From positions 1 through 64,000 of the forward strand of contig DATCXQ010000925.1 of assembly GCA_036565725.1 (NCBI GenBank): a DNA stretch of 64,000 bases, written 5' to 3'. Below the pieces are notes generated by a model. That model did no database searches. It saw only the letters and a list, made by a program, of their open reading frames with translations, and was not told the origin of the DNA. Position numbers and translations under genes: made by a program. The DNA is from JAJVID01 sp036565725 (lineage in GTDB: Bacteria; Acidobacteriota; Blastocatellia; RBC074). Positions 1 through 8,978 of this stretch are shown here, piece by piece; position 1 is the stretch's first letter, and every line of letters begins with the position of its first letter.

Positions 1-25
1 CCGGCTTGGCGCACGTCCTGAAGCC

Positions 26-49
26 GGGGCAGACACGCAGGTCTGCCCC
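26..49. repeat. TCTGCCCC-type palindrome, left part of element cut by window edge
   Basis: The stem GGGGCAGAC / GTCTGCCCC encloses a 6-nt loop. A second stem, CCGGCTT / AAGCCGG, sits at 1-27. The same TCTGCCCC core occurs twice at 18.4 kb and twice at 53.2 kb, so this is a member of a dispersed family. It lies downstream of the minus-strand DinB-like gene, so it could also act at the 3' end of that transcript (inference). Confidence 0.75.
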
Positions 50-103
50 TACGTTGAGATGCGTTGTTAGATTTATTTCTCAAAGACCATCAACCGACGG
101 CAT

Positions 104-757
104 TTACTTCTTGGGGAAATTCGGGTCGGCCTTGACTTCGAGAATTTGTAGCGAGTGGCGTTCGCTGTGTCCCGAAATCAGGAGTACCCATTGGTACGCG
201 TCCAGATCTTTGAAAATCGGGTGCGGCCCAAAATGGCTGCGCAGGTCGTCCTGTGTGGTTTTGACATACTCGATCGTTTTATCGCGACCAGCATTGAAGG
301 CTTTGATCGTTTCCTCAAGCGTCTTAAAACGACTAGTCGGTTTTAGCATTTCGGGCGCCTGGACCTTGACCGAGCGATTGGTTACCGAATTGCGAACCAA
401 TTCGTCCTTGTCCTTGGCCGCCTCCTTCTTTTCGGGAGCCGCCGGAGACTTCATCACTCGATCCGTGACCAGCCCAAGCAATGTCCCCTCGCTTACGGCA
501 ATGTGTTCGGCGACCTCAGCGGCGGACCATCGATCGGGGGCCGACTTGAATTTCCATTGCGCGTCGGAAATGTCTTTCAGCGAATCGAGGACCTTTTGCC
601 GCGTCTCTTCCAAATATTTGATCGCAGCCTGGCGCTCCTCGGGACTCAGCGAGTTCTTTTCGGTTGATGCGTTTTGCGCCTGCGCCGTCAGCGTGAGCGC
701 CGAGGCGCAAACTAGAAAGAACAGTTTTCCCGCATAATTCAACAGCTTATTCATCAT
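104..757 (-). CDS. DinB-like protein, exported
   Basis: This 217-residue protein has a signal peptide (residues 1-28, hydrophobic core then TAQAQ) followed by a DinB-type four-helix bundle. DinB/YfiT proteins bind a divalent metal through three histidines. The candidates here are H85 in the AEVAEHIAV stretch, and H197 and H201 in GHSERH near the end. The start at 757 is preferred over 790 because AAGGAG lies about 10 nt upstream of it. The family includes thiol-dependent transferases and many uncharacterised members, so the reaction is unknown. The signal peptide places it in the periplasm or outside. It stands alone, with a palindrome on each side. Confidence 0.85.
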   Translation of the reverse strand: MMNKLLNYAGKLFFLVCASALTLTAQAQNASTEKNSLSPEERQAAIKYLEETRQKVLDSLKDISDAQWKFKSAPDRWSAAEVAEHIAVSEGTLLGLVTDRVMKSPAAPEKKEAAKDKDELVRNSVTNRSVKVQAPEMLKPTSRFKTLEETIKAFNAGRDKTIEYVKTTQDDLRSHFGPHPIFKDLDAYQWVLLISGHSERHSLQILEVKADPNFPKK

Positions 758-928
758 GGTGGTTCGGTCTCCTTGAAGATGGGATTTCATAAAAATGTCG
801 GATTGGGAGCGTGTGAGAAGTGGAATCCTATACTGAGCACTCGATCTGCGCCAGTCAAAGACAGGAAATTTGGACTACAGCGGACGGCCAGGAGAGCCGG
901 GCTAAGACGACTACGAGTCTGACATATA

Positions 929-977
929 GAGCGGTTTTCAATTGGATGTACGGGAAGGAGCGCTCCCGGTACCGTAC
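929..977. repeat. Intergenic palindrome with shared outer arm
   Basis: The left arm GCGGTTTTCAATTGGATGTA matches the outer arm of elements at 3.4, 11.7, 18.4 and 53.2 kb. It is followed by a nested hairpin: GTACGG...CCGTAC around the 10-bp palindrome GGAGCGCTCC. The gap from 758 to 1047 holds nothing else that I can recognise. Confidence 0.6.
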
Positions 978-1047
978 CGCGCCGCAACCTGCCGTCCGCC
1001 TCGTTTCAGATCAGGCTGGAGGCGAGCTCCAACGGCCAGGGTGCTTA

Positions 1048-1666
1048 TTACAGGGGAAAGACTCCGAACAGAACGCAGGCGAGCGTCATCACCACTGACG
1101 CTCCATTAAAAAAAAGCGCCGTGAACTTCTGATGTTCGCCCAGTTCGAGCTTAGCCAAACCGACGAGCAGGAAGGTGGACGGAGTGAGCGGGCTGACCGG
1201 AAAGCCCATCGTCATCTGCCCCAATGACGCCGCTTGCGCGACCTGAACTGGCGGTACGCCGGACAGATTCGCCGCTTCGGCCAGGACTGGCAGCACGCCG
1301 AAATAAAATGAGTCAGGATCAAACAGCAGGCTCAGTGGCATCGAGAGCAGTCCTAGCGCGAAGGGAATGTGTGGTAATGCGCGTCGGATGGCGCCCAACG
1401 GCGCGTAAAATGCGATCAATGATCGGGTCGAGCATTCCCGCATCGGTCATGATCCCGAAGTACAAAATGGCAAAGACGGTCATCCCCGCGACGGGCGCGA
1501 TGTTCTGAATCCCTTTTACAATGAACACGCCGGTCTTCAGCCCGAAACCGCCGACGAGCGCCGCGACAATGGGAATCACGATCAACGCGACCAGCGGCGA
1601 CATCTTCCTGCTGATGATGGCCGCCGAAAGCGCGACGATGGTCAGCAAGCCTAACGCCGCAAGCAT
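1048..1666 (-). pseudogene. CitMHS-family transporter with internal deletion and frameshift
   Basis: Two frames together resemble a CitMHS (citrate-metal:proton symporter) protein with its middle missing. The first ~97 codons (1666 down to about 1376) give the family's N-terminus, including FAILYFGIMTDAGMLDP. Directly after HPTRI the frame shifts by one, and the family's C-terminus follows to the stop at 1048, including SFYFGVLPVLAEAA and GEHQKF. CitMHS proteins are usually about 430 residues; about 200 coded residues remain here, so roughly 220 codons are lost at one point. The start overlaps the end of the upstream AtuA-like small gene, so it was probably the last gene of that operon and carried its organic-acid substrate. 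An assembly error could give the same picture. Confidence 0.75.
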
Positions 1667-2040
1667 TCGGCCTCTCCTGTCGGAACTGGATCGAGCAACG
1701 CGGCTAGTTCCTTCGGCGCGGCGACCTCCAGGCTTAATAAAAGAAACGCAAGCGTCTTGCCGTGTGAATCGAGATTGAGCGAGCCGTTGACGCCGCCGTC
1801 CAGCATGTTCTCCAGAACGAAATTCATCGCGCCCAGTTTCGGCAGCAAGTAACGCCGCACGGCTGTGGGATTACGATGGCGAAACGCCTTTCTTACTTTC
1901 TCTTCCGTCACCTGCTCGAGCAGTAGCGGGAAGAATTCCTCGCGGTAGGCGATCACGCTGATGTTGGCCGTGTCGCCTTTATCGCCGGCGCGGCCGTGGG
2001 CGAGGCGATGCAGCGGAATGTGAATTATGTCAGGGTCCAT
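1651..2040 (-). CDS. AtuA-like C-terminal domain protein (small subunit)
   Basis: This 129-residue protein contains the HGRAGDKGDTANISVIAY stretch typical of the ferredoxin-fold domain found at the C-terminus of AtuA-like proteins. In many bacteria that domain is fused to the DUF1446 domain. Here it is a separate gene that starts 3 nt after the stop of the DUF1446 gene, so the two are probably translated together and form one complex (inference). AtuA belongs to acyclic terpene and branched acyl-CoA catabolism in Pseudomonas, but many homologues lie in other acid-degradation operons. The last 16 bases overlap the start of the broken CitMHS gene. Confidence 0.85.
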   Translation of the reverse strand: MDPDIIHIPLHRLAHGRAGDKGDTANISVIAYREEFFPLLLEQVTEEKVRKAFRHRNPTAVRRYLLPKLGAMNFVLENMLDGGVNGSLNLDSHGKTLAFLLLSLEVAAPKELAALLDPVPTGEAECLRR

Positions 2041-2043
2041 TGA

Positions 2044-3393
2044 TCATTCAAGAATGGTAAAGGTCGCCGGGACGAGTTCGCGCGGCACGAAACAAGAAAC
2101 GGAGTTGAGGCGCGGCGTGATCGTAGTCCGAATCCCTCCTCCGCCCGCCGGGCCGCAAGTGTAGAGGGCAGTCACTTCGCCCAGAAGCTTTTCGACTTGC
2201 GCACGGTCAGAGTGAACGCCGGCGACGCGTAGCCGCACGTCGCGCGTGTCATTTACCGGCAGGGCGGACAGCGCCGCCCCCCGGTCATCACCGAACACGC
2301 TCAGCGCGCCGATCAGATCAAAGCGTAATTTCAACGCGTCGCCGACACGCCGACTTATGACCTCGCCGGCGAGCCGCGCGCGGGCTTCGGCGTTCGGGCC
2401 GGCGTAAGAAATCTCGCCTTCCCCCAGCCAGCCGCCGGCGTAACAGACAGTCGCCTTGAGCGTTTCGGGTCGCGGGCGCCCGCGCACGCCTTTGACGGCG
2501 ACGCAATTCTCTCCGACTTCGACTACCTCAGCTTCAGAAATATCGGCCACCACGTCGGGCGTCAGATACGCCGCCGGGTCGTGGAGTTCATAGAGCAACT
2601 GCTCCTTCACCGTTCGCGCGTTCACTACGCCGCCGGTCGCATCAGCCTTGGTGATGGTGAACGAGCCGTCAGCCGCAACTTCCGCAATAGGAAAACCGAC
2701 CGCATGCAGATCAGGCACGTCCTTGAAGCCGGGGTCGGCAAAATACCCGCCCGTGACCTGCGCCCCGCATTCGAGCAGATGCCCGGCCATCGTCGCGCGA
2801 CCCAGCGTATCCCAGTCCGTTTCGCCCCATCCGAAGCGCCACATCGCCGGGCCGACCGCGAGCGACGGATCGGCCACGCGCCCCGTCACCACGACCTGCG
2901 CGCCCGCGCTTAGGGCGTCGGCAATCGCCGCGGCGCCGAGATAAACATTGGCGCTGATCATTTCCCAGCCAAGGTCCGCCGGAGAAAGAAAGCGGCGCAA
3001 CAATTCTCGCCCGCGCGCGTCAGACAAATCGTCACCTTCAACAATCGCAATTCGAGCCTGCGACACGCCCTGTTCTTGCGCGATTTGCCGAATGCGCCGC
3101 GCGGCGGCGCGCGGGTTGGCGGCCCCGAAATTGCTCACGATGGGAATGCCGTGTTCCAAACATCGGCGGAGCACAGGCCGCGCCATCGACTCCAACAGCG
3201 GCGCATAACCGCCTTCGGAATTTTTGCGGCGGTCGAGTTGCGCCAACGCCAGCGTACGTTCCGCGAGCATCTCGAAGATCAGCGCGCCCGCGCCGCCGCG
3301 CGCGATCAGCGTCTCTACAATCGGCGCCGCCGCGTCCGTCCGGTCGCCGCCGAAGCCCGCCGCGCATCCGATGGCAAATGTCTCGTGACGCAT
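2044..3393 (-). CDS. AtuA/DUF1446 family acid-utilization protein
   Basis: This ~450-residue protein is of the DUF1446 (AtuA) type. It begins IGCAAGFGGDRTDAA, and RAAARRIRQIAQEQG and QVVVTGRVADPSLAVGP are characteristic. The start at 3393 (MRHETFAIG) fits the family better than an in-frame codon at 3417, because the latter lies inside the flanking palindrome. No catalytic mechanism is firmly established for the family, which is linked to degradation of terpenoid or branched-chain acids through CoA esters. With the small subunit and the collapsed transporter downstream it forms a three-gene operon for an unidentified organic acid. Confidence 0.85.
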   Translation of the reverse strand: MRHETFAIGCAAGFGGDRTDAAAPIVETLIARGGAGALIFEMLAERTLALAQLDRRKNSEGGYAPLLESMARPVLRRCLEHGIPIVSNFGAANPRAAARRIRQIAQEQGVSQARIAIVEGDDLSDARGRELLRRFLSPADLGWEMISANVYLGAAAIADALSAGAQVVVTGRVADPSLAVGPAMWRFGWGETDWDTLGRATMAGHLLECGAQVTGGYFADPGFKDVPDLHAVGFPIAEVAADGSFTITKADATGGVVNARTVKEQLLYELHDPAAYLTPDVVADISEAEVVEVGENCVAVKGVRGRPRPETLKATVCYAGGWLGEGEISYAGPNAEARARLAGEVISRRVGDALKLRFDLIGALSVFGDDRGAALSALPVNDTRDVRLRVAGVHSDRAQVEKLLGEVTALYTCGPAGGGGIRTTITPRLNSVSCFVPRELVPATFTILE

Positions 3394-3406
3394 ATCGGTT
3401 CCTATG

Positions 3407-3536
3407 GCGGTTAGCAAATGCGTGTACGGTGTGGGGCGATTTGTTTAATCGCCCTGTTTGCGGCCTTGTACGACTAGGAAACAAGCGCGAGTAAACAACT
3501 CGCGGCGCCGCTCCCATACGCGCATTTGCTAACCGC
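3407..3536. repeat. Nested palindrome, CGATTTGTTTAATCG core
   Basis: The outer arms GCGGTTAGCAAATGCGTGTA (3407-3426) and TACGCGCATTTGCTAACCGC (3517-3536) are inverted copies. Inside are two smaller hairpins: GGGCGATT/AATCGCCC around TGTTT at 3434-3454, and GCGAGT/ACTCGC at about 3486-3502. A close copy of the left half lies at 27.65 kb and the core recurs at 48.7 kb. The element fills the whole gap between two minus-strand genes. Confidence 0.85.
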
Positions 3537-3537
3537 T

Positions 3538-5589
3538 CTAACGCAAAACGCCGCTCTCGTCGGCCTGGCGAATCAGGCGCTCGGCGTCTTCGGGCAGCAG
3601 AAAACGCCGGCTCAATAAACGCCCAACAGCCGTCTTCACAGCAGCCACATAGCCCGCGTGATCGTGGTAGCGTTCTTCCAGCGACAGGCGTGGGTCGCCT
3701 GTCGCAAATCGTTCAGCTTTCGTTTTAGCGAATGGGATGAATCCCCCGGCGAAGCCACAGACACGCCCTTTGTAGAAGCCGGCGCGCGTGACATTCCAGC
3801 CCAGATATGAGCCGAGCGGCGCTTGATGTAATGGCGACGGAACGCCGCTCGTCTCGTTGCCGTCGGCGTCTACTTTCGGAACGAGCATAGGCAGGACGCG
3901 CTTTATGACTGGGGGCTGCAATGTCATCAAGCCCGACAAATCGCCGTATTTAAATTCCGGCCCGAAATCGTAATCGAACAACGGATTGATGAGGTTGTCC
4001 GGCAAAGGCATGCCAGGAATCAACGGGAAGCCGATCGCCCTGTGATCGGGGCGCGCGAGTTGGCCTTGATCCAGCCGGGGGTAGACGCTCGGCGGCGGCT
4101 CAAGACTCTTTACCACCCAATCCGTCAGCGCGGCGATCAAGGCGCGCATGGTTTCCGATTGAGAGTTGGGATTGTTGGGCAAGTCGCAGACGCCAGGGGC
4201 CACAGGCGCTTCTGCGCTGAAGCCGCCGCGCCCGCCGCCGTGCGTCGTGCCGGGAAAGTAGTAGCGGCGCACGTTAGACGGCAGTGGGATGTCAACGTCC
4301 GCTTTTGTCCCTAGCAGGTTCGGCGACATTCGCAATCCCCAGAACTCCGCCGAACCGAAGGTCTCAAAAATCTTCGGGCAAGTCTTCGTCACCCGGCAAC
4401 GGTCGAGCATGCTCGCCGCCTTTCGACCGCGCGTGGCGTCTTCGTATTCGCCCCACCAGAGCGGCCCCTCGCTGCCCGCCTCGTACAAATTCGCCGCGCC
4501 GCCGGGAGTGGCGAAGCGGATGTTCATCGCCAATTGTCGCCCCGCGATGTGGTCGTTCGCGCCGTCCCACACGATGCGATTCGCTTCGTCCTGATTGAAG
4601 CCCAGATGGATGAAGGTCTTGATGAAATTCCCCGACTGTGAAATTCCCTGGGCGATCGCATGGGTCAAGCGCCCGGCGATAGGATTTGCCGTTTCGCTAT
4701 CGTCCTTTGCGGCGCGGCGGAAAAATGAAACGACGTCGCGCGTCGCCGCAAAACCGATGCCCAGCACAAGTGGGTCTTTCGCGGCGTAGCGCAGTTCGTA
4801 AAGATACGCCGGATCGAAGCCGCCTTTCACGCACACTTTGTTCGCATCCGGCGCGCCGGGAAAAGGCGTCTTTCCGCAATCGGCGAACGCCCAATCCGCG
4901 CCGGAAATCGGGATGACCGCGCCCTCTTCGGAAGCCTGTTTTGTAAGCGTGGCTTTGGCCGTGTCAAGGCTCGCGGTTTCGTGCGCGACAGGCAGTGATA
5001 AGGTGTTCGCGCCTGCGGGCATGTTGCTGAAGCGGGCGAGGGCCGGGCCGACAATGCTCGAACCGTCAGGATTTTTAGCGATCGGAACGGTGATCGTTTC
5101 TGCCCCGAGGCGCGTCGGAAGATCGCCCTGCCAGCCGCTATGCAGAATGACGTAACCGCGCTTCAGAAAAAACTCTTCGCCCGTTTCGCCCGCCACGCCG
5201 AAGGCTGTCGTTGAGAGGCGATTGCCGCGATTAGGCACGGCATAAAGCAGTACGCCGTTCGCCCTCGCTAAATCCACCGGCTTGACGAGTGTGAAGGTCG
5301 CCACGTATTCGACCAACCCACGCGCGTTGCGGGGCGCGAACTGAAGGTCGGTAATGATAGTGTTATGCGGGTCTTTGGGATCGAGTTCGCCGTAAGCTTT
5401 TCCGACAAGAATTTCGTACTGCCCGGCGCCGCCGAAAGACTTGCCTTCATAAGCGGGCGATTGTCTCTGCTCGATCACAATGCGCGTGACGCGCGCCTCG
5501 ACATTTATGGCGCAACCAAGAATCAGGGTCAGCGCGAGAAACACGACGGCTTGTTGCGAAAGGGAAAGGATTGCAGATCGTTGGGTCAT
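3538..5589 (-). CDS. Exported alpha/beta hydrolase (Abhydrolase_10-like)
   Basis: This 683-residue protein carries the long alpha/beta-hydrolase domain found in secreted proteins of soil bacteria. The nucleophile elbow is GISQSG at residues 315-320, with Ser317 as the likely nucleophile. The N-terminus is a hydrophobic export signal ending either at LILGC (a weak lipobox) or after VEA. Family members are annotated only as hydrolases, so the substrate is unknown; an ester is the likely bond type. The gene is not clearly in an operon: a 130-bp palindrome lies downstream and a 182-bp palindrome upstream. I see no good ribosome-binding site before the start, so the first residues are uncertain. 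Confidence 0.8.
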   Translation of the reverse strand: MTQRSAILSLSQQAVVFLALTLILGCAINVEARVTRIVIEQRQSPAYEGKSFGGAGQYEILVGKAYGELDPKDPHNTIITDLQFAPRNARGLVEYVATFTLVKPVDLARANGVLLYAVPNRGNRLSTTAFGVAGETGEEFFLKRGYVILHSGWQGDLPTRLGAETITVPIAKNPDGSSIVGPALARFSNMPAGANTLSLPVAHETASLDTAKATLTKQASEEGAVIPISGADWAFADCGKTPFPGAPDANKVCVKGGFDPAYLYELRYAAKDPLVLGIGFAATRDVVSFFRRAAKDDSETANPIAGRLTHAIAQGISQSGNFIKTFIHLGFNQDEANRIVWDGANDHIAGRQLAMNIRFATPGGAANLYEAGSEGPLWWGEYEDATRGRKAASMLDRCRVTKTCPKIFETFGSAEFWGLRMSPNLLGTKADVDIPLPSNVRRYYFPGTTHGGGRGGFSAEAPVAPGVCDLPNNPNSQSETMRALIAALTDWVVKSLEPPPSVYPRLDQGQLARPDHRAIGFPLIPGMPLPDNLINPLFDYDFGPEFKYGDLSGLMTLQPPVIKRVLPMLVPKVDADGNETSGVPSPLHQAPLGSYLGWNVTRAGFYKGRVCGFAGGFIPFAKTKAERFATGDPRLSLEERYHDHAGYVAAVKTAVGRLLSRRFLLPEDAERLIRQADESGVLR

Positions 5590-5620
5590 ACAAAACAGGT
5601 TCGGCGCGAGCGTAGCGCTA

Positions 5621-5802
5621 AATCAGAGCAACTGACATTGGCGCGCTGTGTTTAACTAAAACTGTCGGGGGAGAGCGTTCAGAGTACCGACTTTAGTCGG
5701 CAGGGCTCGGATTCCAAGCCCTGCCGACTAAAGTCGGTACTCTGAACGCTCTCCCCCGAAGTTGCGATTTCATTCGATGCGCCAATGTCAGTCGCTCTGA
5801 TT
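5621..5802. repeat. 182-bp nested palindrome with a perfect 43-bp inverted repeat
   Basis: The outer arms at 5621-5644 and 5779-5802 (AATCAGAGC..CTGACATTGGCGC) are inverted copies with one mismatch in 24 bp. The inner arms at 5665-5707 and 5717-5759 are perfect inverted repeats of 43 bp around a 9-nt loop. The inner arm contains ACCGACTTTAGTCGGCAGGG. I see no coding sequence inside. It separates two minus-strand hydrolase genes and would fold into a very long hairpin in RNA. Confidence 0.95.
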
Positions 5803-5829
5803 TACACGCTCGCGGTAGCGACGCAAAGT

Positions 5830-7467
5830 TTACTTCTTGATGTAGAACTGATCGAGGAATTCATAGCGCGCCCGCGCCTTATCGGCTTCGGCGCGGGTAG
5901 TCACGTCAATGACGATCCGCTGTCCCTCGCCGAACTTCGGCCAGTTCGGCAATCCCTTGCCGTTCGGATTCCCGGTCTTGATGAAGTTGGCGAAGTAGTC
6001 CTGCATGACTTGCGAGACTTTGTAATCATCTGGCGTCCAAGCGTAGACCTTGTTCAAATCGAGATTACCCATCGCGTATTCGATCTCCGCCGAGTGAACC
6101 GCGCCGCGCGGTTGAGGCCGCGGATTGGCCGCCGCCTGCTGCCCTCGCACGACGCCGCCTGCGAGACCCGGCTGGGCGTCACCCATCTCCGGCCGCATCG
6201 CAGGACGCGGACGGGCGTAAAGATAATAGTAAGTCGGCTTGGCGCCGGTCTTCGTCGATACGTCCACCCACTTCCACGTGCTGTAGCTGATGAAGCGATC
6301 GCTCGCCAAATTCTGCGCGGAGTCCATTACTTCGGTTTCGTCCGAAGCTGGGTAAAGTTTGAAGACCTCATCGGCCTTGCCGGGGTATAGCCGTTCGAGC
6401 GCCTTACGATAGTTTTCTACCGCCGGCTTCTCGCGGCCCAGCACGGCGAAGTAGCCCATCTCTTCGGAGTTCACTCCGGCCAGCAACGGCACGCGCGCTT
6501 GTTCGCCCGCCGCAAAAATCTCAAATGGAGATTTCGGGAAGAAGTAACCGTCCACGGTCGGGGTGAACCGGGGTTGGCCGGGTTTCGCCGTGGCTTCGAG
6601 CAATTGTTCGGCAGTCATCGCGCGAAGCTCAGCCAACGAGGGTGTGTCGCCCTTGCCGAGACTGGCCGCGAACTTGGCGCCTGCCTGCTCTATCTCCGCC
6701 AGTGGGACGGCGGAGAGCGCGCCCAGAATCGAGCCGCTTTCGCCGATCGCGCCCGCGATCAGGTTCTTCGACAGCGGCGAAGCCATCTGCGCGCTGACCG
6801 CGATCGAGCCGGCGGATTCGCCCGCAATCGTCACGCGCTTCGGGTCGCCTCCGAAGGCCGCAATGTTCTGTTGCACCCACTTGAGCGCCGCGTGCTGATC
6901 GAACAGAGCGTAATTGCCAGAGGCGCGCTGCGGCGACTCTTTCGTCAGCTCGGGATGCGCGAAGAAGCCGAACACGCCCAGGCGATAATTTACCGTGATC
7001 GCCACAATTCCCTTCTTCGCCATGCTCTCGCCGTCGTAACGCCCTTCCGACCCGTCGCCCGCCACAAAACCGCCGCCGAAAAAGTAAACCAGGACCGGCA
7101 GCTTCTCATTGCCTGATTTGGCGGGAGTCCAGACGTTCAAGTAGAGACAATCTTCGCTCATCCCGTTCGAGCGGAAGTTCATATCGCCGAAGATGGGCCG
7201 CTGCATACAGCGCGGCCCGAACTTGTCGGCCTTGCGCACGCCCTGCCAGTTTTTGACCGGTTGAGGCGGCTTCCAGCGATAATCTCCGACGGGCGGCTCG
7301 CCGAACGGAATCCCCTTGAAGCTGCGCACGCCGGAACCCTTATCCGAAAGGCCTTCAAGCGCGCCGTTGGCGATCTTGACGCGGTCCTGGCCGAGCGCCC
7401 CGGCGGTTAAAGTTATGGCCAACATTATCGCCGGGATAAGTAGTAATTTGCGGTTTGTTGAATTCAT
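5830..7467 (-). CDS. Type-B carboxylesterase, exported
   Basis: This 545-residue serine esterase of the carboxylesterase/cholinesterase family (COesterase) has a signal peptide at 1-26. The family signature EDCLYLNVW is at about 105-113, the oxyanion-hole GGG at 131-133, and the nucleophile elbow GESAG at 216-220 (Ser218). Glu in NSEEMGYF and His in HSAEIEYAMGN complete the likely triad. The length is normal. AGGGGA precedes the start. It would cleave carboxylic esters outside the cytoplasm. The neighbour upstream is a second secreted esterase, so the two may be co-expressed, though a palindrome lies between them. Confidence 0.92.
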   Translation of the reverse strand: MNSTNRKLLLIPAIMLAITLTAGALGQDRVKIANGALEGLSDKGSGVRSFKGIPFGEPPVGDYRWKPPQPVKNWQGVRKADKFGPRCMQRPIFGDMNFRSNGMSEDCLYLNVWTPAKSGNEKLPVLVYFFGGGFVAGDGSEGRYDGESMAKKGIVAITVNYRLGVFGFFAHPELTKESPQRASGNYALFDQHAALKWVQQNIAAFGGDPKRVTIAGESAGSIAVSAQMASPLSKNLIAGAIGESGSILGALSAVPLAEIEQAGAKFAASLGKGDTPSLAELRAMTAEQLLEATAKPGQPRFTPTVDGYFFPKSPFEIFAAGEQARVPLLAGVNSEEMGYFAVLGREKPAVENYRKALERLYPGKADEVFKLYPASDETEVMDSAQNLASDRFISYSTWKWVDVSTKTGAKPTYYYLYARPRPAMRPEMGDAQPGLAGGVVRGQQAAANPRPQPRGAVHSAEIEYAMGNLDLNKVYAWTPDDYKVSQVMQDYFANFIKTGNPNGKGLPNWPKFGEGQRIVIDVTTRAEADKARARYEFLDQFYIKK

Positions 7468-7495
7468 TAGTTCCCCTCAGTGTCATCTATTATTT

Positions 7496-7582
7496 ATGAA
7501 ATCTGTTAGCCACAGAGAACACAGAGAACGCAGAGAAATGATTGTCTCCTCTGTGCTCTCTGTGTGCTCTGTGGCTATTCAT
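7496..7582. repeat. CACAGAG-type palindrome
   Basis: The arms ATGAAATCTGTTAGCCACAGAG and CTCTGTGGCTATTCAT are inverted copies around repeated CACAGAGAAC units. The same GTTAGCCACAGAG...CTCTGTGGCTATTCAT architecture occurs at 30.9 kb. It lies in the gap between two co-directional esterase genes. Confidence 0.85.
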
Positions 7583-7594
7583 CCAGGCGCCGGG

Positions 7595-8854
7595 TTACAT
7601 CGCAGTCTTCGTCTGGAAGAGTTGCGGCGCGAACTCGTTCAGGTAGTTTCGCCAGTTAATCCATGTATGGCCGCCTTCAGTTTCTCGGGAATTCGGAGTG
7701 AATCCATGCTTCTTGAGCAGTTCCACGGTGCTGCGGCTGCTGTTAAGTAGGAAGTCATCTTTGCCTATGCCGACCCAGAGCAGTTTCAACCCCTTTTTCA
7801 AATTGGCGTCGTCGAGCTTGGCCTGATGCTGTTTGAGCCAGGCTTCGCCGGCGGGCGTGATCTGCGCCGGGGCGTTCGCGGCGGGCGGACCGCCCGCCCC
7901 CGGAGCCTGACGCGCGAAGACGTTCAGCAGTCCGGAACTGAAGACGCCGACGTAGCCGAACTTTTCAAGATTAGGCAGCGCGATGTTGAGCGTTTGATTG
8001 CCACCCATCGAGAGCCCCGCAATTGCGCGATTTTCGCGGCCCGCGAGCAAGCGGTAATTCTTTTCGACATACGGCATGATGTCGGTCATGAAGTCCTGAA
8101 TGAACTCGTCCGGCGGCGGAGCTGCGCTGCCGCCCGGCTGAGCGATACCCGGCGCCGGGCCTCGGCCAAACGGGCGCGTGTGTCCGGCGGGCATCACAAT
8201 AATCATCGGTTTGGCTTTTTTAGCCGCAATCAAATTGTCGAGAATGAACCCGGCGCGCCCAACCGACGTCCATGAATCGTCACAATCGCCTGCGCCGTGC
8301 AACAGATAAAAGACCGGGAACTTGCCCTGCCCCGATTCATATCCCGGAGGCGTATAGATATGCATGCGGCGGAACTTGCCGAGCGCCGTCGAGTAATACG
8401 TGACCGCCGCGACCGCGCCATGCGGGACGTTCTTCGTGTCCGAGAATTCCGAACCCGGCGCGTGAACGAGGCTCCAGACGTTGTTGTTCGATTCGCTCAC
8501 TAACGGGTTGCGCGGATCAATCACAGCCACGCCGTTGACGTTGAAGTTGTAGCGGTACGAGCCGGAAGCAATCGGGCCGATGGTGATTTCCCAGACGCCG
8601 TTGTCGCCCTTTGTCATCGGTTTGCCTCCCCCCACGCCGGGAATGTCGCTGCCAATGAGCCTGACATTTTCGGCCTGCGGCGCAAGCAGCCGGAAGGTGA
8701 TCTGCCGGTCCGCCAAAACTTCCGGCGAGACGACGGCCGGCGCCGGCGTCTGCTGATTCGACGGAGCGGCAGGCTGCGCCAAAGCTGAAAAGACAAAAAT
8801 GGCCGCCATCAACAACATGGCGCCTGCGCGAGCAGTTATCCTTCCAAAATTCAT
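7595..8854 (-). CDS. Esterase D-family hydrolase with N-terminal CBM48-like domain
   Basis: This 419-residue secreted protein has a signal peptide ending near FSALAQP. A beta-sandwich domain of the CBM48/early-set type follows (about 45-140; FRLLAPQAENVRLIGS, GSYRYNFNVNG). A PF00756 esterase domain comes last (about 150-419). The nucleophile is the Ser in GLSMGG, and the His in GGHTWINWRNYL is the likely base. This layout is shared with ferulic-acid esterases and related polysaccharide de-esterifying enzymes, which makes release of acyl groups from plant polysaccharide a reasonable guess. GAGAGGA precedes the start. It is divergent from the LysR gene, a natural candidate for its regulator. 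Confidence 0.9.
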   Translation of the reverse strand: MNFGRITARAGAMLLMAAIFVFSALAQPAAPSNQQTPAPAVVSPEVLADRQITFRLLAPQAENVRLIGSDIPGVGGGKPMTKGDNGVWEITIGPIASGSYRYNFNVNGVAVIDPRNPLVSESNNNVWSLVHAPGSEFSDTKNVPHGAVAAVTYYSTALGKFRRMHIYTPPGYESGQGKFPVFYLLHGAGDCDDSWTSVGRAGFILDNLIAAKKAKPMIIVMPAGHTRPFGRGPAPGIAQPGGSAAPPPDEFIQDFMTDIMPYVEKNYRLLAGRENRAIAGLSMGGNQTLNIALPNLEKFGYVGVFSSGLLNVFARQAPGAGGPPAANAPAQITPAGEAWLKQHQAKLDDANLKKGLKLLWVGIGKDDFLLNSSRSTVELLKKHGFTPNSRETEGGHTWINWRNYLNEFAPQLFQTKTAM

Positions 8855-8978
8855 TGATCTGGTTCCTCTCTGTTTTAGACCGGTTTCACATCGGCGTATG
8901 TGTTAATGGAACGCTGAACTTCGTGGGACATTACCACCAGTCCGTTCCTGATAGAATTGAATTGTTTTTATAGCAGTG

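Noticed and set aside
787..1098. Short frames around 800-1100
   Set aside because: They are non-coding in composition and overlap a palindromic repeat and the end of the transporter pseudogene.
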